A stretch of 64,000 bases of DNA from Hallella multisaccharivorax DSM 17128 (GTDB lineage Bacteria > Bacteroidota > Bacteroidia > Bacteroidales > Bacteroidaceae), in NCBI RefSeq assembly GCF_000218235.1, contig NZ_GL945017.1, positions 2,928,422 through 2,992,421 of the forward strand. Reading direction: 5' to 3'. A program made the position numbers and the translations under genes. The notes beneath the pieces are model-generated. The model saw only the letters and a list, made by a program, of their open reading frames with translations. It had not been told where the DNA came from and searched no databases. Below, piece by piece: positions 27,621 through 36,435 of the stretch (position 1 is its first letter; every line of letters begins with the position of its first letter).

Positions 27621-28388
27621 ATGCAGGCAAGACCTTTAATACTTATTTCAAACGATGACGGCTATCATTCCAGGGGAATCCACAAGTTGGTAGATATTGT
27701 GAGCCGTCTTGGTGATGTGCTCGTGTGTGCGCCGGAAAGTGCCCGTTCAGGCTACTCGTGTGCGTTTTCCGCCGCCGACTATCTCCGGTTGAAGCGCCGG
27801 AAAGATATTGGTCAGGCGGAAGTGTGGTCGTGTACGGGTACGCCTGTCGACTGTGTGAAGCTTGCACTTGACCAGTTATGCAAGGACCGTCGGCCTGACA
27901 TTATTCTCAGTGGCATCAATCACGGTGACAACTCTTCGGTGAACAGCCATTATAGTGGTACGATGGGAGCCTGCATGGAAGGCTGCATGAAATACATTCC
28001 TTCAGTGGCTTTCTCATCTTGTTATTACAATGAAGACGCAAATCTTGAGCCATTGCGTCCGTACGTTGGGCGGATTGTCAGCAAAGTGCTTGCCGACGGT
28101 CTGCCACAGGGTACTTGTCTCAATGTCAACTTTCCTGCTCGTGAGCAGTTTGAGGGCATCAAGGCATGCCGGATGACGTGGGGCTCATGGGTTAACGAGG
28201 TTGACAAGCGCCACCATCTGCGTGGTTACGACTATTTCTGGATGGTGGGTGAGTATCGTAACGACGAGCCGGAGGCAGCGGATACGGACCAATGGGCATT
28301 GAGCCATGGTTATATCGCCATCACGCCGACAACGGTGGATGTGACTGATTACAAGTATTTAGAGCGATTTCAATGCGGTACTATCTGA
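27621..28388 (+). CDS. surE: 5'/3'-nucleotidase SurE
   Basis: 255 residues. A metal-dependent nucleoside-monophosphate phosphatase. The N-terminal ISNDDGYHSRG carries the paired metal-binding aspartates (residues 11-12), and SGINHGDNSS holds the next Asn ligand. The length is normal for the family. It overlaps lpxB by 16 bases, so translation of the two is likely coupled; the same pairing is common in Bacteroidota. Confidence 0.96.
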   Translation: MQARPLILISNDDGYHSRGIHKLVDIVSRLGDVLVCAPESARSGYSCAFSAADYLRLKRRKDIGQAEVWSCTGTPVDCVKLALDQLCKDRRPDIILSGINHGDNSSVNSHYSGTMGACMEGCMKYIPSVAFSSCYYNEDANLEPLRPYVGRIVSKVLADGLPQGTCLNVNFPAREQFEGIKACRMTWGSWVNEVDKRHHLRGYDYFWMVGEYRNDEPEAADTDQWALSHGYIAITPTTVDVTDYKYLERFQCGTI

Positions 28389-29581
28389 TTGTCGGTGAGG
28401 CGAGTGGAGACCTTCACGCCTCCCGTCTCATGCATTCTTTGAAACAAGAGGACCGTGAGGCGGAGTTTCGTTTCTTTGGTGGTGACTTAATGACAGCTGA
28501 GGGAGGCACCCGAGTGAGGCACTATAGGGAACTTGCCTATATGGGCTTCATCCCCGTGTTGTTGCATTTGCGGGCGATTTTCAGGAACATGGCGCTCTGC
28601 AAACAAGACATTGTGGCATGGAAACCTAACGTGGTCATACTTGTTGACTATCCAGGATTCAATCTTGATATAGCCAAGTTTCTGCATGCAAAGACCTCGA
28701 TACCCGTCTATTATTACATCTCACCGAAAATATGGGCATGGAAAGAGTGGCGCATTAAGTCGATAAAGCGCAATGTTGACGAGCTGTTCTCCATCCTTCC
28801 TTTTGAGGTTCCGTTTTATGAGAATCATTATCATTACCCGATCCATTATGTGGGCAATCCTACGGCAGAGGAAGTGCGGTCGTTTTCTTCCGGTTATGAT
28901 GAGACAAAGACAGCGTTCTGTCAACGCTGTGGCCTTGATGTCTCAAAGCCCATTATCGCCTTGCTTGCAGGAAGCCGCAAGCAGGAGATAAAGGATAATC
29001 TTCCAGGAATGCTTGCAGGGGCGGTTTCTGCGGCTGCCCGTAATATGGAGGGAGACGACAAACTCCAGGGATACCAAATTGTCATAGCCGGTGCGCCTTC
29101 CATCGACCGTTCCTATTACAAGCCGTTTATAGCCGGCAAGGATGTCAAGATAGTCTTTGGTCAGACTTATCCGCTTCTTGTGCATTCCACAGCTGCCTTG
29201 GTGACGAGCGGCACGGCAACGCTGGAGACGGCCTTGCTCCATGTTCCACAAGTGGTTTGTTATGAGACACCGCTGCCCAAACTGATCCGTTGGGGCTTTA
29301 ACCATATCATTAAATGTAAGTATATCAGTCTGGTCAATCTTATTGCTGACTGTGAAATCGTTCCTGAGCTCTTTGCTGACCGTTTCAGTGTGGAGCAGAT
29401 ACGCAAGCGTCTTCTTGCGATTCTGCCCGGGGGGACAGACCGTGAGAAGATGCTTGCAGGCTACCGTGAGGTGGAGAGGCGGCTCGGCAGTGAGTCAGCT
29501 CCCGACAATGCGGCCCATCTCATGGTAGAGTTATTGGAAAATAAGGACCGAGGACCGGCGGCAAGACCGGTCGGCATTTAG
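28373..29581 (+). CDS. lpxB: Lipid-A-disaccharide synthase
   Basis: 402 residues. It joins UDP-diacylglucosamine and lipid X to form the lipid A disaccharide at the inner membrane. The N-terminal GEASGDLHASRL is diagnostic. Further family segments are YYISPKIWAWKEWR, PFEVPFYE and VTSGTATLETAL. It starts inside the surE 3' end. A hairpin terminator follows at 29606-29633, within the end of the convergent cydB. Confidence 0.96.
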   Translation: MRYYLIVGEASGDLHASRLMHSLKQEDREAEFRFFGGDLMTAEGGTRVRHYRELAYMGFIPVLLHLRAIFRNMALCKQDIVAWKPNVVILVDYPGFNLDIAKFLHAKTSIPVYYYISPKIWAWKEWRIKSIKRNVDELFSILPFEVPFYENHYHYPIHYVGNPTAEEVRSFSSGYDETKTAFCQRCGLDVSKPIIALLAGSRKQEIKDNLPGMLAGAVSAAARNMEGDDKLQGYQIVIAGAPSIDRSYYKPFIAGKDVKIVFGQTYPLLVHSTAALVTSGTATLETALLHVPQVVCYETPLPKLIRWGFNHIIKCKYISLVNLIADCEIVPELFADRFSVEQIRKRLLAILPGGTDREKMLAGYREVERRLGSESAPDNAAHLMVELLENKDRGPAARPVGI

Positions 29582-29605
29582 CGAAAATACCCTTTAGTGG
29601 ATACC

Positions 29606-29633
29606 GGCGGCGTTTAATAAGCGTCGCCTTTTT
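29606..29633 (+). terminator. Terminator of surE-lpxB, nested in the cydB 3' end
   Basis: Stem GGCGGCG (29606-29612) with CGTCGCC (29622-29628), one G-T pair, then TTTTTC. The cydB stop codon (29614-29616) lies in the loop and its last codons form one arm. Confidence 0.75.
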
Positions 29634-30756
29634 CTATCTCAGCCCTTGTGATCTTCTTCTTGTCGATGCTCCACCAGCAATAGGCGCCGTAAGCCAGAAT
29701 GACAGGTATAAGCAGTGTGACCCAGGCCATGACACGGAGTGTCACCTCACTGCTGCAGGCATTGCTGATGGTTAGACTGCTCTGCAAATCGACATTGGAT
29801 GGATAGAAAGCTGTGTTATTCCATCCGGCGATAAGGAAAAGCACGAGCACGACCATAATGACACCCACACCTGCAGGCCAGATGCCTTTCACGTAAGCCT
29901 TGTCGAAAATGGTTCTTCCAATGCCAAACAAGACCAGGACTACTCCCGCAAGGAATATCAGCAGCAGAGGCCACATTGTGATGAGATTGTTGAAATACTT
30001 CATCGGCTCCATGAAAATGACACCTGTGGTTGGGTTCACGGCGAATCCGTCTTTAAGCAGGGTACGGACAAGAAAGGTCAGGAAGAAGACAAGGAAGAGC
30101 ACGGCGTTGGGCAGGAGGCGTTTGCGGCATCGCTCACGGAGGGTGTCATCGGCGATGTTGTTGCGCATGTAAAGCAGGCCAGTGACGCGTGTCAGGAAGA
30201 AAACGGCAAGGCCGAAGATGAGGTTCCACACATCAAGGAGTGCGTCGAGTCCGTAGCTGCCGTTGGCCCAATGGCTAATGACAGGCTGGAGGGAGGTCGT
30301 CATGTTGGCTTTCTCTATATAGAAATTGCTGCCATCAAAGAAGGTGGCCACGGCACCGCCGAGGAGTAACGGCCCTACAATGCCATTGATGAGAAGGCCG
30401 GCCTGGAATACTTTGGGACCGAGAAAGTTGCCTAATTTGTTTTGAAACTCATAACTTACAGCCTGCACCACGAATGTGAAGAGGATGAGCATCCATATCC
30501 AGTAAGCTCCGCCAAAGCTCGTACTGTAGAATAGCGGGAAGGAGGCGAAGAACGATGCGCCGAATGTGGCAAGCGTGGTGAAGGTGAATTCCCATTTGTG
30601 GCCGGTAGAGTTGACGACAAGCCGCCGTTCTTCCTTTGTCTTGCCCAGACAGAATATCAGGCTGTTTCCTCCCTGGACAAAGAGAAAAAACACAAGGAAC
30701 GCCGCCATCAGGGAGACGACGAACCACCAGTATTGTTGTAACAATTGATAAGTCAT
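29614..30756 (-). CDS. cydB: Cytochrome bd ubiquinol oxidase subunit II
   Basis: 380 residues with eight or more hydrophobic segments, the first at about 13-29 (FVVSLMAAFLVFFLFVQ). CydB-type features include the loop before SFGGAYWIWM and the long final helices. Together with CydA it forms the high-affinity terminal oxidase that reduces oxygen in the inner membrane, letting strict anaerobes tolerate trace oxygen. It is 38 bases downstream of cydA in the same operon. Confidence 0.95.
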   Translation of the reverse strand: MTYQLLQQYWWFVVSLMAAFLVFFLFVQGGNSLIFCLGKTKEERRLVVNSTGHKWEFTFTTLATFGASFFASFPLFYSTSFGGAYWIWMLILFTFVVQAVSYEFQNKLGNFLGPKVFQAGLLINGIVGPLLLGGAVATFFDGSNFYIEKANMTTSLQPVISHWANGSYGLDALLDVWNLIFGLAVFFLTRVTGLLYMRNNIADDTLRERCRKRLLPNAVLFLVFFLTFLVRTLLKDGFAVNPTTGVIFMEPMKYFNNLITMWPLLLIFLAGVVLVLFGIGRTIFDKAYVKGIWPAGVGVIMVVLVLFLIAGWNNTAFYPSNVDLQSSLTISNACSSEVTLRVMAWVTLLIPVILAYGAYCWWSIDKKKITRAEIEKGDAY

Positions 30757-30794
30757 ACAAGAAGGTCTTTATATATTATTATTATAGGCACTCA

Positions 30795-32378
30795 TCAGTT
30801 CACGGTCTCTGGCATTCTGTATTTCGCAATTTGCTTGCACATAATGCTGATTTCCACTGCCAGCATGGTGGTGAAAAGGAAGAGGAATATGAAAAAGGTG
30901 ATGGAGATATTGCTCGACGGTATGTCGGACACGGCCACGCCTACAGGCAGCATGTCCTGGATGGCCCAGGGCTGTCGGCCCATCTCTGCGACGATCCATC
31001 CTGATTCGCTGGCAATGTAAGCCAAGGGAAGCATTACGATCGCAGCGACGTGCAGCCATTTAATGCGGCTGATATCCTTTTTGTAGACGAGCCACAAGGT
31101 GACGAGAAAGAAAAGGATGGCCAGGGTGCCGATGCCCACCATGAGACGGAAACACCAGAAGTTAACAGGTATGAACGGCACGAGCTCATGCACGTCTTTG
31201 ATGTACCCGTAACCGAAATTCTGGATATTGTTCGTCAGGATGTCTCGCTGTATGCGTGCTTCCTTTGGCAGCGTGGCGCGGGTGAACTGCTTGCCTTGTG
31301 TCAATTGACGATATTTCTTCAGCGCCATGATGGCTTTCTTTCCACTGGCTATCTTTTCTTGAAGCGATAACTCGCGCGTGCCGTTGTCGCGCTTGTAGCC
31401 CTTGATGATGTCGTTCACGCCGGGCACAAGTCCGTGTGGTGTGCGCGTGGCGAGGATAGAGAGGGCATTGGGTATGCTGATGCGGAGTGGCGGCTCGGCA
31501 CGCTTTTCATAGTCGGGTTGCTTGAAAGGTGCCACCCATGCTACGGCGGTGAGGCTCTGGTCGTTACCGCCATTATAGAGGGCCTCCATAGCCGCGAGCT
31601 TCATAGGCTGTGTCTTGCTGACCATGTAGGCGGAGTTGTCACCGGTAAAAACGGCCAACAGTGAGGCGCACAGACCTACCATTGCACCAATCTTGATGCT
31701 TTCCTTGGCCAGCGCTTGGTTGCGGTGCTTGATCAGGAACCAGCCGCTCACGGCTACCGTAAACGCCGCGCCGATGATCCACGACGAGGTGACGGTATGG
31801 CAGAACTTGTCGATGGCGAAAGGCGAGAAGGCCACATCCGTGAAGCTCGTCATCTCGAAACGCATGGTATCGGGATTGAATCGCTGGCCGATGGGGTATT
31901 GCATCCAGCTGTTGGCCACGAGAATCCACCACGCCGAAATGGTGGCGCCAAGGCCGGTAAGCCATGTGGAGGCGAGATGGAAGCCGCGTGAGACCTTCTT
32001 CCAACCGAAGAACATGACAGCTACGAAGGTGCTCTCCATGAAGAATGCCAGTATGCCCTCGATGGCCAATGGCGCTCCGAACACATCGCCTACCATCCAT
32101 GAATAGTTGCTCCAGTTGGTGCCAAATTCAAATTCCAGGATGATACCGGTGGCTACACCCATAGCGAAGTTGATGCCGAAGAGCAGTTGCCAGAAGCGTG
32201 CCACTTCTTTCCAAAAAGCCTTGCCCGTGCGGTAATAGCATGTCTCAGCAATGCCCATGATGACAGCAAGTCCTAACGTGAGCGGGACAAAGAGCCAATG
32301 GTAGATGGCTGTGAGCGCAAATTGCGCACGCGACCAGTCCACGGTCGATGTCGTAATGTCCAATAAGAGATTCAACAT
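30795..32378 (-). CDS. cydA: Cytochrome bd ubiquinol oxidase subunit I
   Basis: 527 residues, multi-pass. The N-terminal part has the heme-ligand region (LTAIYHWLFVPLTLGLAVIM, with a conserved His) and ATGIILEFEFGTNW. The diagnostic GRQPW motif occurs in EMGRQPWAIQ near the C-terminus. It holds the three hemes and the quinol site. Preceded by a DUF4492 gene and followed by cydB, the usual Bacteroidota arrangement. Confidence 0.97.
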   Translation of the reverse strand: MLNLLLDITTSTVDWSRAQFALTAIYHWLFVPLTLGLAVIMGIAETCYYRTGKAFWKEVARFWQLLFGINFAMGVATGIILEFEFGTNWSNYSWMVGDVFGAPLAIEGILAFFMESTFVAVMFFGWKKVSRGFHLASTWLTGLGATISAWWILVANSWMQYPIGQRFNPDTMRFEMTSFTDVAFSPFAIDKFCHTVTSSWIIGAAFTVAVSGWFLIKHRNQALAKESIKIGAMVGLCASLLAVFTGDNSAYMVSKTQPMKLAAMEALYNGGNDQSLTAVAWVAPFKQPDYEKRAEPPLRISIPNALSILATRTPHGLVPGVNDIIKGYKRDNGTRELSLQEKIASGKKAIMALKKYRQLTQGKQFTRATLPKEARIQRDILTNNIQNFGYGYIKDVHELVPFIPVNFWCFRLMVGIGTLAILFFLVTLWLVYKKDISRIKWLHVAAIVMLPLAYIASESGWIVAEMGRQPWAIQDMLPVGVAVSDIPSSNISITFFIFLFLFTTMLAVEISIMCKQIAKYRMPETVN

Positions 32379-32464
32379 AGTTTATGAGTTATTGAGTAAT
32401 TGAATTTGCAAGTTAAAGTTTCGTTGGTTTTTGCGAATAGGTTTTCAGTTGATGAGACGTTGTC

Positions 32465-32707
32465 TTAGTGGTTATTGCTTCTTCCAATAACCTGTGATGA
32501 GACATATGCAGCACTGTTTCCGCTGGGCGCTTTCTCCTTCAGATAGTTAGGGAAAAAGAACAGTTTGAGGACGACGAAAATGATAAAGAGCTTGATGAGG
32601 ATGACAGCCCATAGCGTTTTCCCTATGGTCATGCTCTTGAATCCGTCATAATAGAGATGAAAGGCATTGTAGGCCCATCTATATGCAGTGGTATGCTTCC
32701 AGTTCAT
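32465..32707 (-). CDS. DUF4492 small membrane protein of the cytochrome bd operon
   Basis: 80 residues from the ATG at 32707; the longer frame would need TTG. The YRWAYNAFHLYYDGFKSM stretch is the DUF4492 signature, followed by one transmembrane helix (TLWAVILIKLFIIFVVLKLFF read in part). Genes of this family sit directly upstream of cydAB in many Bacteroidota, suggesting an accessory subunit or assembly role; this is inference from position. Promoter at 32729-32760. Confidence 0.85.
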   Translation of the reverse strand: MNWKHTTAYRWAYNAFHLYYDGFKSMTIGKTLWAVILIKLFIIFVVLKLFFFPNYLKEKAPSGNSAAYVSSQVIGRSNNH

Positions 32708-32728
32708 TCCGTTTTTCTGTTGGTGGTG

Positions 32729-32760
32729 CAAACTTAATAAGAAAATTTATTCCATGCAAG
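32729..32760 (-). promoter_or_regulatory. Promoter of the DUF4492-cydA-cydB operon
   Basis: On the minus strand CTTG (32757-32760) as a -33 element, 20 bases, then TAAGTTTG (32729-32736), 22 bases before the ATG at 32707. Confidence 0.6.
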
Positions 32761-32816
32761 GAATTGTTTGTATTTTTTTCAAATTTATTTAAAATACAAT
32801 ACTGAGGCCATTGCCT

Positions 32817-32907
32817 CAACGGCGTAAACGCATCGCCATTACGGCGTAAAGGCGATGCGTTAACGGTGTAGAGGCGATGCGTTAACGGTGTAGAGGCAAC
32901 GCCATTC
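32817..32907. repeat. 22-base-period intergenic array, four units
   Basis: The word ACGG(C/T)GTA begins at 32819, 32841, 32863 and 32885, exactly 22 bases apart. Between copies are GCATCGC or its inverse GCGATGC, so a 10-base perfect stem (ACGCATCGCC with GGCGATGCGT) can form across units one and two. It lies upstream of the cyd promoter and downstream of the S4-domain gene. Related in sequence to arrays at 40.6 and 53.6 kb. Confidence 0.9.
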
Positions 32908-33002
32908 AATAAGAAAGGTGGTGTGATTACGTTGACGTAACCTCACCGTCTCTCAATATATGGTGGTTTATAAGTCTTTCCGTAAGTTTCAATCGTGGCT
33001 GT

Positions 33003-33434
33003 TCATTCCTCATCCCAGCCAAACATCAGGGGATCAGTGAAGGCGTCGAGCTGCCGCCGCTCTTTCTTTGTGGGCCGGCCGGTGCCGCGCTGACGGTCGA
33101 TGAAGCCACTGATGCGGCTCATCTCTAACTTCTCGTATTCTTCTGCAGGTGTAACGTTCTCATATACTTGTGGAAGCAGTTTGGCACCCACTCGCGTCTC
33201 AATGCAGGCGATGATCTTAAACGAGAAGGTGATGGGAGGCTTGCGCACGCTTACCACATCTCCGGCTTTGACGGTATGGCTTGGCTTGACGGCATTGCCG
33301 TCGATGGTGACGCGGTTATTCTTGATGGCATCCACGGCGATAGACCGAGTCTTATAGATACGTGCTGCCCACAGCCATTTGTCTATGCGTGCTGTCGCGC
33401 CATAGCCGGGCATCTTTGGAGTGTTGTCGCTCAT
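33003..33434 (-). CDS. S4-domain RNA-binding protein, Hsp15-like
   Basis: 143 residues. S4 domain at about 15-75 (RIDKWLWAARIYKTRSIAVDAI read in part, then RVTIDGNAVKPSHTVKAGD). The basic tail (RQRGTGRPTKKERRQLD) is typical of the Hsp15 group, which rescues stalled 50S subunits carrying peptidyl-tRNA. It lies 27 bases after pth, whose product hydrolyses peptidyl-tRNA, so the pairing is consistent with ribosome rescue. Confidence 0.9.
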   Translation of the reverse strand: MSDNTPKMPGYGATARIDKWLWAARIYKTRSIAVDAIKNNRVTIDGNAVKPSHTVKAGDVVSVRKPPITFSFKIIACIETRVGAKLLPQVYENVTPAEEYEKLEMSRISGFIDRQRGTGRPTKKERRQLDAFTDPLMFGWDEE

Positions 33435-33461
33435 TCTATACTTTGTACTTTTTCCCTTTTA

Positions 33462-34049
33462 TTACTCTTTTTCCTTCTTGATTTTCCCCAGCTTGTTGTA
33501 TGCGTTCATGGTTTCGTCGATGCCTTGCAGCACAAAACTCTTGATGATGTCCACGGAGAGGTCGAGGGTGGGCTGGAGCGTCTGCATGTCGTCAGCTGAG
33601 TAATGGCCAAGCACCCAGTCTATTTGTCCGCCGCGTGGATAGTCGTTGCCTATGCCGATGCGCAGTCGGGAAAAGTCCTGACCGATAAGTTGGATGATGT
33701 GTCCGAGCCCGTTATGTCCGCCGCCGCTGCCACCACCCTTAAGGCGAAACTCTCCCAAAGGCAGTGCGACATCGTCGCTGATGACAAGCAACCGCGTTTG
33801 ATCAATTTTCTCCTCATTGAGCCAATAGCGCACGGCATTGCCGGAGAGATTCATGAAGGTCGTCGGCTTGAGCACGAATATTTTCCTACCTTTCAGCGAG
33901 GTCTCCGCCACGAACCCGTAGCGTCGGTCGTGCCAATCGGCTCCCATGGCTTTGGCGAAAGCATCGACAGTCATCCAACCTGTGTTGTGACGGGTGCCTG
34001 CATATTCATCGCCGGGGTTGCCCAGGCCGCATATCAAGTATTTATCCAT
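33462..34049 (-). CDS. pth: Peptidyl-tRNA hydrolase
   Basis: 195 residues. It frees tRNA from peptidyl-tRNA released during aborted translation. The opening CGLGNPGDEYAGTRHNTGW carries the conserved Asn and catalytic His; KPTTFMNLSG, DDVALPLG and GGGHNGLGHI are the remaining active-site blocks. Normal length. Cotranscribed with the S4-domain gene downstream. Confidence 0.97.
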   Translation of the reverse strand: MDKYLICGLGNPGDEYAGTRHNTGWMTVDAFAKAMGADWHDRRYGFVAETSLKGRKIFVLKPTTFMNLSGNAVRYWLNEEKIDQTRLLVISDDVALPLGEFRLKGGGSGGGHNGLGHIIQLIGQDFSRLRIGIGNDYPRGGQIDWVLGHYSADDMQTLQPTLDLSVDIIKSFVLQGIDETMNAYNKLGKIKKEKE

Positions 34050-34072
34050 GTTGTTGACGTGATGATATAATA

Positions 34073-34127
34073 AAAGGTAAAAAGAAGCGCTCCACGATGA
34101 AATGGCGGGGCTTTCCTTTTTACCTTT
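34073..34127 (-). terminator. Long hairpin between rplY and pth
   Basis: A 12-base perfect inverted repeat (34073-34084 with 34116-34127) around a 31-base loop with a partial inner stem. On the minus strand the second arm contains CTTTTTACC. It lies 20 bases past the rplY stop and 23 bases before the pth ATG, so it can end rplY transcripts or act as an attenuator for pth. Confidence 0.65.
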
Positions 34128-34147
34128 ATGGTGTGTTTATCAATAGC

Positions 34148-34774
34148 TTATTCAGCTGCAGGAGCTGCTTCATCGGCTGCCGTTTCGTCCGTTGCAGCGG
34201 CGGTGACAGCATTACGTGTCATCTTCACAGAGCAGACGACGACATCCTTGCTGGTGGCAATCTCAAGACCCTCGAAAGAAAGCTCACCCACCTTGATGCT
34301 CTTGCCTAAGCGCAGACCGGTGACGTCGATATCGAGGTGCTCCGGAATCTGCTGGTAAGGAGCGGTGACGTTGATCTTGCGGATGGAAAGGTTCATGCGG
34401 CCGCCATCGCGGACACCCTGTGCCAGGCCGTTGAGCTTGACAGGAATACCAATGGTAATGGGCTTCTGGTCGTTGACTTCATAGAAGTCGACGTGCAAAG
34501 GAGCGTCGGTGACGGGGTGGAACTGGATTTCCTTCAGGATGGCTGTGTGATCCTGACCGTCAATTGTAATCTTGATAACATAGATGTGGGGTGTGTAGAT
34601 GATCTTGCGCAGTTCACTGAATGGGGAAGCGAAAGACAAGGCAATGGGCTGACCATTGGCATCCTTAGCCTCACCATAGAGGTTGCAGGGAATGAATCCT
34701 TCCTTACGGAGGGCTTTAGAAGCTTTCTTGCCAAGGTTCTCACGCTTCTGACCTGAGATGTTGATTTCTTTCAT
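34148..34774 (-). CDS. rplY: 50S ribosomal protein L25 / general stress protein Ctc
   Basis: 208 residues, the long Ctc form. The N-terminal 5S rRNA-binding L25 domain (about 1-95) begins MKEINISGQKRENLGKKAS. The C-terminal beta domain (about 98-190) contains GIPVKLNGLAQGVRDGG and PEHLDIDVTGL. The tail is Ala-rich and acidic. Binds 5S rRNA in the large subunit. Promoter at 34857-34889. Confidence 0.96.
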   Translation of the reverse strand: MKEINISGQKRENLGKKASKALRKEGFIPCNLYGEAKDANGQPIALSFASPFSELRKIIYTPHIYVIKITIDGQDHTAILKEIQFHPVTDAPLHVDFYEVNDQKPITIGIPVKLNGLAQGVRDGGRMNLSIRKINVTAPYQQIPEHLDIDVTGLRLGKSIKVGELSFEGLEIATSKDVVVCSVKMTRNAVTAAATDETAADEAAPAAE

Positions 34775-34856
34775 CGTTAAATGTGTTACTCTAAATTAAA
34801 CTGTTTTTTTTAATTCGCCATCACACTGGAAGACTTTCCAAGTCTGAAAAGCGGTG

Positions 34857-34889
34857 CAAAGGTACGGCTTTTATTGCTATTTGCACAAA
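34857..34889 (-). promoter_or_regulatory. Promoter of rplY
   Basis: On the minus strand TTTG (34886-34889), 21 bases, TACCTTTG (34857-34864), 82 bases before the ATG. Confidence 0.65.
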
Positions 34890-34924
34890 CATATTTGAAA
34901 AAAAACAAATATTTACCCTTATTC

Positions 34925-34956
34925 TTTGTGTAGAATATGATTATTTACTACTTTTG
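34925..34956 (+). promoter_or_regulatory. Promoter of the nusB-yajC-ybbR-coaE operon
   Basis: TTTG (34925-34928), 20 bases, TACTTTTG (34949-34956), 50 bases before the nusB ATG. Confidence 0.75.
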
Positions 34957-35006
34957 CAAAGAATAAACGAAAGAACGGTGCACAGGCATCGCCAAAGAGA
35001 CAACAA

Positions 35007-36086
35007 ATGATTAACAGAGAGCTGATACGCACGAAAATCGTGCAGTTGACCTATGCTTATTATCAGAATGGCGGCAGGAACATCGAGAATGCAGAGAAAG
35101 AGCTTTTGCTAAGCCTTTCGAAAGCTTACGACCTTTATAATTATCTCCTTGATCTCATTATAGCTGTCACCAAGGAGGAGCGTCGCCGTGTGGAGCTACT
35201 CTCTGTTCGCAGCCGCAGGGAAGGAACGGAAGAACCTTCTTCCAAATTCATCTTCAATAAGTTCGCTGTACAGTTAGAGGAAAACAAGACGCTTAGCAGC
35301 TTCAATGAGGATAAGAATATGTCTTGGGACGGAGATGCTGACTTTGTGCGCAAGCTCTGCGACAAGATTGAACAGAGCGAAGTCTACAAAGAATACATGG
35401 CTGTGGCTGAGAGTGACTATGAGGCTGACCGTGAAATGTGGCGCAAACTCTACCGTCAACTCATTAAGGATAACGAGGATCTCGATGCCTTGTTAGAGGA
35501 AAAGAGCATCTATTGGAACGACGATAAGGAGGTAGTGGACACTTTTGTGCTCAAGACCATCAAGCGATTTGATCCCAAAGAAAAAGGCAATCAGGAACTG
35601 TTGCCGGAATATAAAGATGAGGACGACAAGGAATTTGCCCGCAAACTTTTCCGTGCAGCCATTCTCAACGCCAACGACTATCAGCGCTATATGAGCGAGA
35701 CATCCCGTAACTGGGACTTCTCTCGGTTGGCCTACATGGATGTTATCATCATGCAAATTGCCATTGCCGAATTGCTCAACTTTCCTAATATCCCTGCCAC
35801 AGTGACCATCAATGAGTATGTGGATATGGCGAAGCGCTACAGCACTCCACGGAGTGGCGGGTATATCAATGGTATGCTTGACGCTATCGCGCGTCATCTT
35901 ATCAATACGGGCAAGATGCTCAAGGAGATGCCGCCACGTCAGGAGAGATGGAAGCAAGCGGAGAGAAGACCCCAGGGAAGCTATTCCAAGCCTGTGAGGT
36001 TCGTGCACAGAGCCAACGATGTTGAGGCTTCTTCCACTCAGGATAAGGCAGTCGGCGGGGATGCTCAAAATACTACAGATCAATAA
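35007..36086 (+). CDS. nusB: NusB-family transcription antitermination factor
   Basis: 359 residues, longer than the roughly 140 of Escherichia coli NusB. The NusB domain lies in the C-terminal half (EFARKLFRAAILNANDYQ, then YMDVIIMQIAIAELLNFPNI and TINEYVDMAKRYSTPRSGGY). The N-terminal half (YAYYQNGGRNIENAEKELLL) is the extension usual in Bacteroidota. NusB binds boxA RNA with NusE in rRNA antitermination. The tail after about residue 310 is Arg/Gln-rich and low in complexity. First gene of a plus-strand operon. Confidence 0.92.
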   Translation: MINRELIRTKIVQLTYAYYQNGGRNIENAEKELLLSLSKAYDLYNYLLDLIIAVTKEERRRVELLSVRSRREGTEEPSSKFIFNKFAVQLEENKTLSSFNEDKNMSWDGDADFVRKLCDKIEQSEVYKEYMAVAESDYEADREMWRKLYRQLIKDNEDLDALLEEKSIYWNDDKEVVDTFVLKTIKRFDPKEKGNQELLPEYKDEDDKEFARKLFRAAILNANDYQRYMSETSRNWDFSRLAYMDVIIMQIAIAELLNFPNIPATVTINEYVDMAKRYSTPRSGGYINGMLDAIARHLINTGKMLKEMPPRQERWKQAERRPQGSYSKPVRFVHRANDVEASSTQDKAVGGDAQNTTDQ

Positions 36087-36111
36087 AGACAAACAATAAT
36101 AACAGCTAATT

Positions 36112-36435
36112 ATGATATCACTGGTTCTTGCTGCACAGGCAGCACAAGGAGGTGGCGGATTTGGCGGTATGATCTTCATGCTGGTTGCTATCTTCGTCAT
36201 CATGTATTTCTTCATGGTTCGCCCACAGCAAAAACGTCAAAAGAAGATTCGTGAGTTTCAGAATTCTCTTCAGGAAGGCTCACGTGTCGTTACGGGTGGC
36301 GGTATCTATGGTACCGTGAGGCGTATCGATCAAGCAAAGAACACGATTGACGTGGAAGTGGCACATGGCGTCGTGATCACTGTAGACAAGGGCAGTGTGT
36401 TTCAGGATACCACACAAAGGCAGACTAATGCCTGA
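36112..36435 (+). CDS. yajC: Preprotein translocase subunit YajC
   Basis: 107 residues. One transmembrane helix near 22-39 (FIMLVAIFVIMYFFMVRP region) followed at once by RPQQKRQKK, the YajC signature, and a small beta domain (GSRVVTGGGIYGTVRRID). Auxiliary partner of SecDF at the inner membrane. Its stop overlaps the next ATG (ATGA). Confidence 0.95.
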   Translation: MISLVLAAQAAQGGGGFGGMIFMLVAIFVIMYFFMVRPQQKRQKKIREFQNSLQEGSRVVTGGGIYGTVRRIDQAKNTIDVEVAHGVVITVDKGSVFQDTTQRQTNA

